A stretch of DNA of 64,000 nucleotides from Allotamlana fucoidanivorans (GTDB taxonomy: Bacteria; Bacteroidota; Bacteroidia; Flavobacteriales; Flavobacteriaceae), in assembly GCF_006265225.1 (NCBI RefSeq), contig NZ_VDCS01000002.1, positions 283,373 through 347,372 of the forward strand, written 5' to 3'. Within the stretch, counting starts at the first letter, position 1. Each line of letters begins with the position of its first letter. A program made the translations under genes and the position numbers. The notes below the pieces were generated by a model. The model searched no databases and was not told where the DNA came from. It worked only from the letters and a program-made list of their open reading frames with translations. This document shows positions 18,090 to 26,312 of this stretch, piece by piece.

Positions 18090-18294
18090 ATTTAATCTTG
18101 TTTAATCAATCTTATAAAGTTTGGTTTTTCGGATAGTTGGTTTGCAAACAGTTCTGCTATATTTTAAATAAACGATTCGACAATAATATGGTCATTACAA
18201 TTTCGGTGTTTTTCAATAAAATAGAAATTATTTTATTACAAAATATGGTCTTGTAAAGTTTTTATCGAGTATGATTTAATCGTTTAACAGGTCT

Positions 18295-19821
18295 CTATTC
18301 TAACTCAAACTTAAAAACTGTAGCTATATTATTTAAACCTTTTTCCGGGATGGTAAGATAAAAGCTTTCTGTTGTTAACTGCCATTCAACCTCCACATTG
18401 GTTCCTAACACAGAGACACGCTTGATAGGAGATGGTGGAATATTTCTATGATAGCCCCCAATGGTTCTCATTTCTACCTTTTTACCAGCTTCTGGCTTTC
18501 CTAAAAAAAACACATACATTGATTTTTTATCTTTTGCAACTGTGAAGCGTATATCATCTGCTGAATATTCTACTTTAGACGATTGCCCTCCATGAGAACC
18601 ATCGCCAGCACTAGCCGTACCATAACCAAAAATAGTATGTGGGCGTGTACCATAAACTGCTTCACCATGACTGTTTAACCATGCGCCAATGTCTTTTAAT
18701 ATAGCCCGTTGTTCCTCATTTATAACGCCATCGGCACGCGGAGAAACATTCAATAAAACAATACCGTTTTTACTCCAAACATCAATCATATTTCTAACTA
18801 CCAAAGCCGCATCTTTATATTTATGCCCCTCTACATACATCCAACGGCTTTCCCCTAAAGTTATATCAGTCATCCATGGTTGCGGGTGAATATCTCGTCT
18901 TCCGCCTTGTTCTATATCTACAATACTATAATCTAAGGGTAAATCATCTTGCTTTCTACATATAACAACTTCTTGGTTATTCTTTACACCGTTATTAAAA
19001 TAATGTGCCGACATTTGATTTCTGATGTCTTCTGGAATCATATTAAGCCAAGAGTCATACCAAATAATATCAGGATTGTACTTATCAACCACTTCGTTCA
19101 CTTGATCTAGCCAATATTGATTAAATGCATCAATAGTTTCCCAGTTGCCAAATAACTTACGAAGCTTCTGATCTGTAGTTGATGTTGGTAAATCTGGATG
19201 ATACGGGTAGTGGCTGTTATAGCCATTCTTACCCCAATGCTCAGGATTATTAGCATTTCTTTGACCATTTCGGGCATGATGAAACGTAGCAATGGTTTTT
19301 ATGTTTCGCTTTTTTAACGATTTAAATAATTCTCCCGTAATATCTCTTTTAGGCCCCATATCGGCAACATTCCAAGGATTAACATCGCTATCCCACATAG
19401 CAAATCCATCATGGTGCTGCGCTACTGGTCCTGCAAACTTAGCACCTGTTTGTTGAAACAAATCTGCCCAATCTTCAGCGTCAAAATACTGGGCGGTAAA
19501 CATCGGTATAAAATCTTCATAACCAAATTCTTCAATGGGTCCAAAATTTGCCTCATGAAATTTATTAAAACGGTTTCCTTTTATATACATAAAATTAGGA
19601 TACCACGCACTACCAAAGGCAGGTACACTGTATGGCCCCCAGTGAAAATACATTCCTAATTTAGCGTCTTGAAACCATTCTGGAGCTGCGTTGTGTTTAG
19701 CAAGCGATTCAAAATTAGGTTCATATTGCTCTTGTTTTACTATATTCAATGTTTTTTGTTGCTTACAAGAAATCGATAGTAACACTTGTAATATGATTAC
19801 ATATATAATTTTAAATTTCAT
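18295..19821 (-). CDS. GH29 glycosidase lipoprotein (alpha-L-fucosidase or alpha-L-galactosidase)
   Basis: 508 residues with a lipoprotein signal (LLSISC, Cys19). GH29 motifs are clear: MYFHWGPYSVPAFGSAWYP (about 57-75), QHHDGFAMWDS (about 135-145), and DIIWYDSW with the expected nucleophile D256. A C-terminal beta domain follows from about 400. GH29 enzymes retain the anomeric configuration and remove L-fucose. Some members in porphyran loci remove L-galactose, which differs from L-fucose only by the 6-OH. In an operon with GH2 and GH117-like genes, alpha-L-galactosidase activity on porphyran fragments is an attractive inference. It follows the GH117-like gene by 20 bp. The lipid anchor places it at a membrane surface. 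Confidence 0.93.
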   Translation of the reverse strand: MKFKIIYVIILQVLLSISCKQQKTLNIVKQEQYEPNFESLAKHNAAPEWFQDAKLGMYFHWGPYSVPAFGSAWYPNFMYIKGNRFNKFHEANFGPIEEFGYEDFIPMFTAQYFDAEDWADLFQQTGAKFAGPVAQHHDGFAMWDSDVNPWNVADMGPKRDITGELFKSLKKRNIKTIATFHHARNGQRNANNPEHWGKNGYNSHYPYHPDLPTSTTDQKLRKLFGNWETIDAFNQYWLDQVNEVVDKYNPDIIWYDSWLNMIPEDIRNQMSAHYFNNGVKNNQEVVICRKQDDLPLDYSIVDIEQGGRRDIHPQPWMTDITLGESRWMYVEGHKYKDAALVVRNMIDVWSKNGIVLLNVSPRADGVINEEQRAILKDIGAWLNSHGEAVYGTRPHTIFGYGTASAGDGSHGGQSSKVEYSADDIRFTVAKDKKSMYVFFLGKPEAGKKVEMRTIGGYHRNIPPSPIKRVSVLGTNVEVEWQLTTESFYLTIPEKGLNNIATVFKFELE

Positions 19822-19841
19822 AATTTAATGCGCCTAATGAT

Positions 19842-21167
19842 TTAGTTCTGGTAATTTATACTTTTTAATTTCTTAGTTTCTAGTTGTATACGCTTTTTTT
19901 GTTTGCTGCTTAGCTCATGCGTATAATAAAATTCTGGACTATACTGATAGTAGTGCCTCTTCATTTCTTGGTCATCAACCTCTTGACTCAAGTCACAATC
20001 AAACCGTGTTAAAATGGTATGATTCCAGTTGCCACCAGCATTAATAAAGTGTGATAACCCCCAGGTAATTCCTTTGCCATTTTTAGTATCGGTAAATGCG
20101 TCAGGCACAAAAGGGCCTGCTGCAACGGGGAGCAATTCAGATATCGCAGCAATTTCAAAATTAACCCAATCTTTTGCATATTGAATGGTGTTGTGCTCCT
20201 GCCCATCTCGTTGCACTATAGCCGCTACCCCTTCCTTAAAAGGAAATAAAGTAGTTTCATGACCTGAATTAATAACGGGATTTAAAGGGTGTTTCACAAA
20301 GGGGCCTAAAGGATCTTCAGCAATAGCTAAGCCCTGCATTCTTATTTTTGAAGGTTTTAACTCCGGACGCTTATCAAAATCACCTTTATAGTACAGATAA
20401 ATTTTACCATCATGGACCAACGGATATGGATCATGTATTGAAAATTGATCCCATGAACCGTCTGGGCCATTAGGAATAACAATTTTATTTGAATGTGTCC
20501 AAGGGCCATCGGGCGAATCTGCATAAGCTACCGAAACAGGGCAAAAATCGCCTCGTAACCCACTGGCCTCCATAAACGCTTGAAAATACAAATAGTACCT
20601 CCCTTTCCATTTAAGAATATCTGTAGTAGTTACAGAGCGCCACCCAGGGTTTGGTTTTGGTGGACGAGGAACAGCAATACCTTGCTCTGTCCAAGTAAAC
20701 CCATCCTCAGAAGTGGCGTACCAAATATCAGCCAAATCCCAATCACTAGAGGGAATGGTGTCATTAGCTAGTTTAGCTCGTGACATACCTACTGATCTTA
20801 CAGATGTTTTTCGTCCTGTATACCAAACGTAATACTTACCATTTTCAAAAACTACCTTAGAAGGGTCTCTTCTGGTTATGGTTCCATCTCCCCCATTATA
20901 ATCAAAACCCTTTAGTTCTGTATACCTAAATTGAGAATACAATTCGGTTTGTTCTGGTCTAATATGCTCATAAGATTCATAATTACGTTTAACCGCAGTA
21001 CTTAACATCCCATTCGGTTTATCCTCTGGAATAAAAAAAGGAAACGCTTCGTTTACTTCTAATTCACACTGAAGAGTGCTTTCTTGTTTACAGCTAAAAC
21101 ACATAAATCCTATAGCTATAAATACTAAGGCTAGTGAAAAATCTTTCATACTTTTCTTAAAATTCAA
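19842..21167 (-). CDS. GH117-like lipoprotein, divergent paralogue
   Basis: Up to 441 residues. The ATG at 21149 (codon 7) would avoid an 11-bp overlap with the upstream GH2 gene; either way a lipobox (CFSC, Cys26 from the first Met) is present. It is a five-bladed propeller like GH117/GH43. It shares with the GH117 at 16815 the blocks TRRDPSK (D101), DIWYATSEDGFTW, SIHDPYPLV, GLAIAEDPLGPF and NSGHETTLFP (H303), so the proposed catalytic Asp and His are conserved. Overall similarity is low, and loops such as PRPPKPNPGWRS differ. It probably acts outside the cytoplasm on a related but different anhydro- or L-galactoside. Middle gene of a three-gene operon. Confidence 0.85.
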   Translation of the reverse strand: MNFKKSMKDFSLALVFIAIGFMCFSCKQESTLQCELEVNEAFPFFIPEDKPNGMLSTAVKRNYESYEHIRPEQTELYSQFRYTELKGFDYNGGDGTITRRDPSKVVFENGKYYVWYTGRKTSVRSVGMSRAKLANDTIPSSDWDLADIWYATSEDGFTWTEQGIAVPRPPKPNPGWRSVTTTDILKWKGRYYLYFQAFMEASGLRGDFCPVSVAYADSPDGPWTHSNKIVIPNGPDGSWDQFSIHDPYPLVHDGKIYLYYKGDFDKRPELKPSKIRMQGLAIAEDPLGPFVKHPLNPVINSGHETTLFPFKEGVAAIVQRDGQEHNTIQYAKDWVNFEIAAISELLPVAAGPFVPDAFTDTKNGKGITWGLSHFINAGGNWNHTILTRFDCDLSQEVDDQEMKRHYYQYSPEFYYTHELSSKQKKRIQLETKKLKSINYQN

Positions 21168-23979
21168 AGGTTAACTCAATACTTAAAGGATCATCATCAT
21201 TACCAAAAAAGTTTTCAGGATTACCATGTGGCCCTGTGGTTATTGGTTCTTGAAACTTAGTTCCTATTGGAACAATATTTTTTAAAAATGAGATATCCCC
21301 TTCAGGAAAGTCTACGCTAACTCTTCCTCGCTCATCACCCTCAGGATTTTCTGGAGTAAACATGCGTAAATAAGTTTGTGGTGAGTGACAGTACACGGTA
21401 AAACCATTGTTATTTTTACCTTTTACTTTTACCCAATACAAACTAGAAAAAAATCCTTTAAACTCTGGGTATTCACATGGTGACACCCCAGTAATTGTAT
21501 TGTTATATTCGTTTTCCCAAACTCTGAATTGGGTTCCCTTCATTCTATTTCTCCAAACACGATACGGTCCATCTCCCAACCATTTTTTTTCGGCTACTTG
21601 ATTTTCTGGGAATGAAAATGAAATACCTTTAAAACTCTTTACGCGTTTTTCATTTTTAATTTCAACTTTTAAATCAAGTACACCATTAGGGTGTATTGTC
21701 CATATAATTTTGTCTGAACTATATTCTTTAATTTTTTCCCAGTCTGAACTTTTGCTTCGCCTTTTAAATATAACACGAATCTCAACCAATGCATCAACCG
21801 TATTAACAGTTATATCTTCTATATCATCTTTATGATTAAATATAATTGGTCCATTATTCAACGGAATAATATGACCATCTTTTTTAACCTCTTCAAGTAA
21901 TCCGGTAACGTTAGAAAAAACATACTCCATATTGCTGGATGACACATAAATGTTGTCATGCTCTATTTTTGAAGTCACTTTTCCTTTAGTATCATATCCA
22001 ATAATGGCTTTATTTAGCTGTTTAGGGGATTGTACAGGATACGTCCATGTAAATATTTCCTGTCCATGAGGATCAGTTGCCATGAGCCATAGCGCATCAG
22101 CATGTTGCCAGCTCTCAGGTTTCTTAACAGTGAACATACCTTTTCCTTCTGGTGCAAGATTAGGAAGTTCTACTGCACTTTCATGAATCACCTTGAAATC
22201 TGTAGTACCACTTGGCCCATCAAACTTAATCCATTTGGCGGTCATTTTACACGCATTTAAATTAGTAAAATGATAACGATTTTCAATTCTGAACATACCA
22301 TTAAAATCATTTCGAATGAATCGATCTTCAATGTAGATTGGTGACCAAACTTCTTTTATTGTAAAATAACTCCCTTCTTTCTCTCCGTAAGGACCAACTA
22401 TACCATCAGCACCGTGATTTCCATCCGTATCTAATATGCCTTCCTTATCTGTTCTAACAACAGCCTCATCTGCAAAACCCCATAAAAATCCTCCAGCAAT
22501 GGTAGGCATATTCCACATTCGCAACCAATAATCCTCTAATCCTGCTCCATGACCACCATCATATAATCCATGTAAAAACTCTGTTGGGAAAAATATTTTA
22601 TCCTTTGCGGGTCCATCATTGGCTAAACCATGATAATGGAAATAATGCAAAGTGTTGGTTTTTCTAAAAATGTTCCATGGGTGTAAGACTTCTCGTTGTT
22701 GAATATCCCATTTAGCATAATCATCATCAAGTTCTGTGTTCCAACCACTTTCATTGCCATTGTCCCAAAGTAAAATTGACGGGTGATTAACATCACGTAT
22801 TACCGTTTCTTTAACAATTTTACGGCCAACCTCGGTATCTAGTTTTGGTTTATGCCAAGTACATACTTCGTTCAAAACAAAAAGCCCAAGCGAGTCACAT
22901 ACATCTAAAAAATGAACATCTGGGGGATAATGCGACATTCTAACCGCATTCATGTTCATATCCTTAATCATTTTGGCTTGTTCAATACTATAGGCTTTTG
23001 ATGTAGTTCGGCCAGATTTTGGATGAAACGAATGGCGATTTACTCCCTTAAATTTTATACGCTGCCCGTTAACATAAATCCCATCGCCTGCCAATAATTC
23101 AACCGTTCTAAAACCAATACGTTGAGATATGGTATGTAAACTATTGCCTTTAGCATCCAGTAAATCAACTCGTAAATAATATAAATTAGGATGTTCTGAA
23201 TTCCAACTTTTAATATCCTTGGCAAAACTAGAAATTGACCATTTATCTTTGCCTTTTTCTAGTTGTGAAACGACTAGGTTTTGAATGTCGTTCCCTCCAA
23301 TATCTTGCAAATACAGTTTTACCTGTTTTGCTGACTTTGACTTCAAAAAAACATCTGCTTTTATCGCTCCAGAAGCTTTGGCATCAACCGCAATACGTTC
23401 AATGTGATCCTTTGGAAAAGCCTGAAGGTATACCGGACGAAAAATTCCTCCAAAAATCCAGAAATCAGCACTTCGCTCAGCATAGTTTATAGACTCATTG
23501 GCCGAGGTTTTATTTACCTTAACCTCTAATAGGTTTTCTTGACCATATTTCAAATATTTAGAAATTGAATATTTAAATTCATAGAAAGCACCTTGATGTA
23601 CATCTCCTACTAACTTACCATTAATTTTAACTTCTGCATCGGTCATAACACCCTCAAAAACAATTTTTATGTCCTTATTTTTCCAAGCGCTAGGCACAGA
23701 AAATGTATGCTTGTAGAGCCCATATTCATGCCCTCTTTTCTCAAAGGGCAGGTCATGTCCGTAGTTATATGTTCCAAAACCTTGTAGTTCCCAGCAAGAT
23801 GGCACACCTATTTTGCTCCATTTACCACTGTTCATACCTTCAGAGCAGTAAAAATCCCAAAGTACCATACTATCTTTTCCCTTTCCCGATAAGTATTTTA
23901 TTTGTGTCTCTGCATTATTTTGAGAAAAAGTATGGCACATAGCTATTAACAATAAAACCCATAAAAAGCTTCTTTTCAT
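21157..23979 (-). CDS. Exported GH2 beta-galactosidase (LacZ type)
   Basis: 940 residues with a signal peptide ending near HTFSQ (about residue 20). Domain order matches large beta-galactosidases: jelly roll (about 40-185), Ig-like (about 190-290), TIM barrel (about 295-590), then Ig-like and C-terminal sandwich domains. The acid/base is E410 in WDNGNESGW and the nucleophile is E467 in FPTEFLHG, so the active site looks complete. GVNRHSFHP and MSHYPPD are further GH2 signatures. It is first in the operon GH2 > GH117-like > GH29, transcribed away from the winged-helix regulator. Likely role: removal of beta-linked galactose from agar/porphyran oligosaccharides in the periplasm. Confidence 0.93.
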   Translation of the reverse strand: MKRSFLWVLLLIAMCHTFSQNNAETQIKYLSGKGKDSMVLWDFYCSEGMNSGKWSKIGVPSCWELQGFGTYNYGHDLPFEKRGHEYGLYKHTFSVPSAWKNKDIKIVFEGVMTDAEVKINGKLVGDVHQGAFYEFKYSISKYLKYGQENLLEVKVNKTSANESINYAERSADFWIFGGIFRPVYLQAFPKDHIERIAVDAKASGAIKADVFLKSKSAKQVKLYLQDIGGNDIQNLVVSQLEKGKDKWSISSFAKDIKSWNSEHPNLYYLRVDLLDAKGNSLHTISQRIGFRTVELLAGDGIYVNGQRIKFKGVNRHSFHPKSGRTTSKAYSIEQAKMIKDMNMNAVRMSHYPPDVHFLDVCDSLGLFVLNEVCTWHKPKLDTEVGRKIVKETVIRDVNHPSILLWDNGNESGWNTELDDDYAKWDIQQREVLHPWNIFRKTNTLHYFHYHGLANDGPAKDKIFFPTEFLHGLYDGGHGAGLEDYWLRMWNMPTIAGGFLWGFADEAVVRTDKEGILDTDGNHGADGIVGPYGEKEGSYFTIKEVWSPIYIEDRFIRNDFNGMFRIENRYHFTNLNACKMTAKWIKFDGPSGTTDFKVIHESAVELPNLAPEGKGMFTVKKPESWQHADALWLMATDPHGQEIFTWTYPVQSPKQLNKAIIGYDTKGKVTSKIEHDNIYVSSSNMEYVFSNVTGLLEEVKKDGHIIPLNNGPIIFNHKDDIEDITVNTVDALVEIRVIFKRRSKSSDWEKIKEYSSDKIIWTIHPNGVLDLKVEIKNEKRVKSFKGISFSFPENQVAEKKWLGDGPYRVWRNRMKGTQFRVWENEYNNTITGVSPCEYPEFKGFFSSLYWVKVKGKNNNGFTVYCHSPQTYLRMFTPENPEGDERGRVSVDFPEGDISFLKNIVPIGTKFQEPITTGPHGNPENFFGNDDDPLSIELTFEF

Positions 23980-24026
23980 AATGTTTTGTTTAGTTGAATT
24001 TAGAATAGTTTAATGAGATACAACGA

Positions 24027-24143
24027 ATCCTTAACAGTTTAAAAGTGGATATCCTTAACCTCTAAAGAATTATAGTAAAATTAACAATATGATTCAATTT
24101 TATTAATTTTAACGTACTTTAACGGTAGCTATAACGGTTAAAG
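24027..24143. promoter_or_regulatory. Candidate operator array (TTAAC repeats) between divergent genes
   Basis: ATCCTTAAC occurs twice exactly (24027-24035 and 24051-24059). Further TTAAC words start at 24081, 24109 and 24119, and TAACG starts at 24110, 24120 and 24132, about one helical turn apart. CTTTAAC (24117-24123) and GTTAAAG (24137-24143) form 7-bp inverted arms. All lie between the GH2 operon start (23979) and the regulator start (24149). Confidence 0.5.
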
Positions 24144-24148
24144 TATAA

Positions 24149-25309
24149 ATGCAAACAAGATTTTTAAAAAGCATGAAACTAACTGAAAAACAAAAGCGTA
24201 AAATAGTTGATACTATTATTAACAGCAATACATTTAAAAAAGCACCTACAAGTATTGCACTATTATTGTACTTATTTGAAGCTACTAAAAAAGAAATCCC
24301 TCTTAAGGAAAGTGTTATTGATATTGAATTTTTTAAAAGTAAAAACGCTACAGACAGAACGAACCCCAGAGTACGTGTAAACGCTTATAATCTCAGAAAA
24401 AAGATTTCTCAATTCTATGCTACTGAAGGAAAACATGATGTGTGGCGCTTAAAAATTGAGAAAGGACAATATCAAGTTAGCTTTTATAAAAAACCACAAG
24501 AATACTCTCTAATAAAAACAGCGAAATGGAAAACCGTTATCCCCTACACGCTTTTGTTTATTTCATTGGGCACTTTATTGGTTATGAGCTTACCTAAAGT
24601 GAAGCCGATTTTGTGGGAGTCATTTCTATCAAACGCTGCAACAACCCATCTTTATTTAGGAGACCACTTTGGGCTTACAGGTAAAACCATTACCAACAAT
24701 CAAGGTTGGACAAGAGATTTTTCAATTAATGACGCCGACGAATTTTATGAATTTATTGATAAACATCTTGATTTAAGAACCAACCTGAAACCTTCACATT
24801 ATTCATATATTACACGCATGGGGGCCTTAGCTTCTCAAAAATTTCAGAAGTTTTTTCAACATCATGAAAAAGAATTCTCCGTTAGGTTTTCAACGCAAAC
24901 ATCATTTTCTGAAATAAAAGAAGGAAATGCCATTTATGTTGGTCCTACAAAAAACAACAATCAGTTTCTTCATTTTTACAATCAAGCTAATCCTTTCTTT
25001 GAAATATCTAGTGATGCTTTAAAACATAAAACAAATCAAAATCAGTATAACTTGAATACGGGCAATGAAACTCAAGAATATGCTATTGTATCAAAATATC
25101 CAGTAGACAAAACAACTCATTTTTTGTTTTTCTCGCAACACGACATAGGCGTTATCGCCACCATAGAGTATTTTACTAACAAGGATAGTATTGCAAAGTT
25201 TACGCAGTCACACCTTAAGGATAAAAAATATTTTACTGCCATTTTTATGGTAAAAGGGCAAGATAGGACTAACACGTCTTTAAAATTAGAACAGGTGTTT
25301 CCCTTTTAA
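24149..25309 (+). CDS. Membrane-anchored winged-helix protein, putative one-component regulator
   Basis: 386 residues (378 if ATG 24173 is used). Residues about 30-113 contain DPRVRVNAYNLRKKISQFYATEGKHDVWRL-like text (here NPRVRVNAYNLRKKI) and end with IEKGQYQVSF. This resembles the winged-helix domain that precedes a membrane helix in many environmental regulators, where the final beta hairpin reads PKGxYxPxF. One membrane helix spans about 129-149. The remaining ~235 residues, predicted to be outside the cytoplasm, match no family I know. They contain GDHFGLTGKTI and YVGPTKNN; such text resembles a ligand-binding lobe. It is divergent from the GH2/GH117-like/GH29 operon, so it may be that operon's regulator. 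DNA binding and sensing are inferences. Confidence 0.75.
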   Translation: MQTRFLKSMKLTEKQKRKIVDTIINSNTFKKAPTSIALLLYLFEATKKEIPLKESVIDIEFFKSKNATDRTNPRVRVNAYNLRKKISQFYATEGKHDVWRLKIEKGQYQVSFYKKPQEYSLIKTAKWKTVIPYTLLFISLGTLLVMSLPKVKPILWESFLSNAATTHLYLGDHFGLTGKTITNNQGWTRDFSINDADEFYEFIDKHLDLRTNLKPSHYSYITRMGALASQKFQKFFQHHEKEFSVRFSTQTSFSEIKEGNAIYVGPTKNNNQFLHFYNQANPFFEISSDALKHKTNQNQYNLNTGNETQEYAIVSKYPVDKTTHFLFFSQHDIGVIATIEYFTNKDSIAKFTQSHLKDKKYFTAIFMVKGQDRTNTSLKLEQVFPF

Positions 25310-25430
25310 ACGCTAATACCTTTTTATACTCAACACATAAAGACTAACACTTTAGGTAACATTTACTTAACAAATAACTTATATATAAATAATTATAACG
25401 TAATCATTAAGTAATAATAGTTTCTGTAAT

Positions 25431-26288
25431 TTGATAAATAAAGTTTTATCGAATTTGAAAATAAAAAGAAAAGTTGAAATTGCAGTAATTAGTGATGTCC
25501 ACTTAGGAACTTATGGTTGCCACGCAAAGGAATTGCTTACCTATTTGAATAGTATAAAACCCAATAAATTGATTTTAAATGGCGACATTATTGATATATG
25601 GCAGTTTAGTAAGCGATATTTTCCAAAAGCACATCTTAAGGTTATAAAGAAAATAATGTCAATGGCGTCAAATGGTGTTGAAATCATTTATATTACCGGA
25701 AACCATGATGAAATGCTTAGAAAATTTAGCGATACTACCATAGGTAATATTTCTATTGTAAATAAGGTGGTGCTCGAATTAGATGGTAAGAAAGCTTGGT
25801 TTTTCCATGGCGATGTGTTCGATATCTCTATTCAAAATGCTAAATGGATTGCAAAGCTAGGTGGCTATGGTTATGATTTACTTACTCTGGTTAACAGAGT
25901 TGTTAATTGGTATTTAGAACGCCGCGGTAAAGAACGTTATTCTCTATCTAAAAAAGTAAAGAATGGCGTAAAAGGTGCTATAAAGTATATAAATGATTAC
26001 GAAAAAGTAATTTCAGAACTAGCTATTGAAAATGGTTATGATTACGTGGTTTGCGGGCATATTCATCAACCAAAAAAAGAATATTTTGAAAATAAATATG
26101 GCAAAACAACTTATCTTAATTCTGGAGATTGGGTTGAAAACCTAACAGCTTTAGAATACCAATTTAAACGTTGGAAAATTTATAACTTCAACAAGGATAA
26201 GCTGGCTCCTTTTATAGTTCATGATGAAATAGAAGATATGGAAGTAAAAGATTTAATAGCCGCTATTACCATAGTTCAAAACAAGTAA
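25431..26288 (+). CDS. Metallophosphoesterase, LpxH-like (UDP-2,3-diacylglucosamine hydrolase family)
   Basis: 285 residues from TTG 25431. The TTG at 25455 is an alternative, and no ATG precedes the first motif. All calcineurin-like metal-binding motifs are present in order: SDVHLG near 20, GDIIDIW near 48, GNHDE near 88, FFHGDVFD near 120 and CGHIHQP near 206. Flavobacterial proteins of this type are annotated as UDP-2,3-diacylglucosamine diphosphatases of lipid A synthesis, but the subgroup also includes other phosphoesterases. It stands alone, convergent with the FAD/Fe-S dehydrogenase 24 bp away. Confidence 0.85.
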   Translation: MINKVLSNLKIKRKVEIAVISDVHLGTYGCHAKELLTYLNSIKPNKLILNGDIIDIWQFSKRYFPKAHLKVIKKIMSMASNGVEIIYITGNHDEMLRKFSDTTIGNISIVNKVVLELDGKKAWFFHGDVFDISIQNAKWIAKLGGYGYDLLTLVNRVVNWYLERRGKERYSLSKKVKNGVKGAIKYINDYEKVISELAIENGYDYVVCGHIHQPKKEYFENKYGKTTYLNSGDWVENLTALEYQFKRWKIYNFNKDKLAPFIVHDEIEDMEVKDLIAAITIVQNK

Positions 26289-26312
26289 TACACTTTATTT
26301 TGCCTCAATTAA

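Larger units (their letters stand above)
17928..18294. other. 367-bp convergent intergenic gap
   Basis: This gap lies between the tail of GH117 and the tail of GH29. It contains the terminator at 17944-17975 and an 8-bp inverted repeat at 18068-18089. I see no open reading frame, RNA gene or mobile-element end in the rest. Confidence 0.5.
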
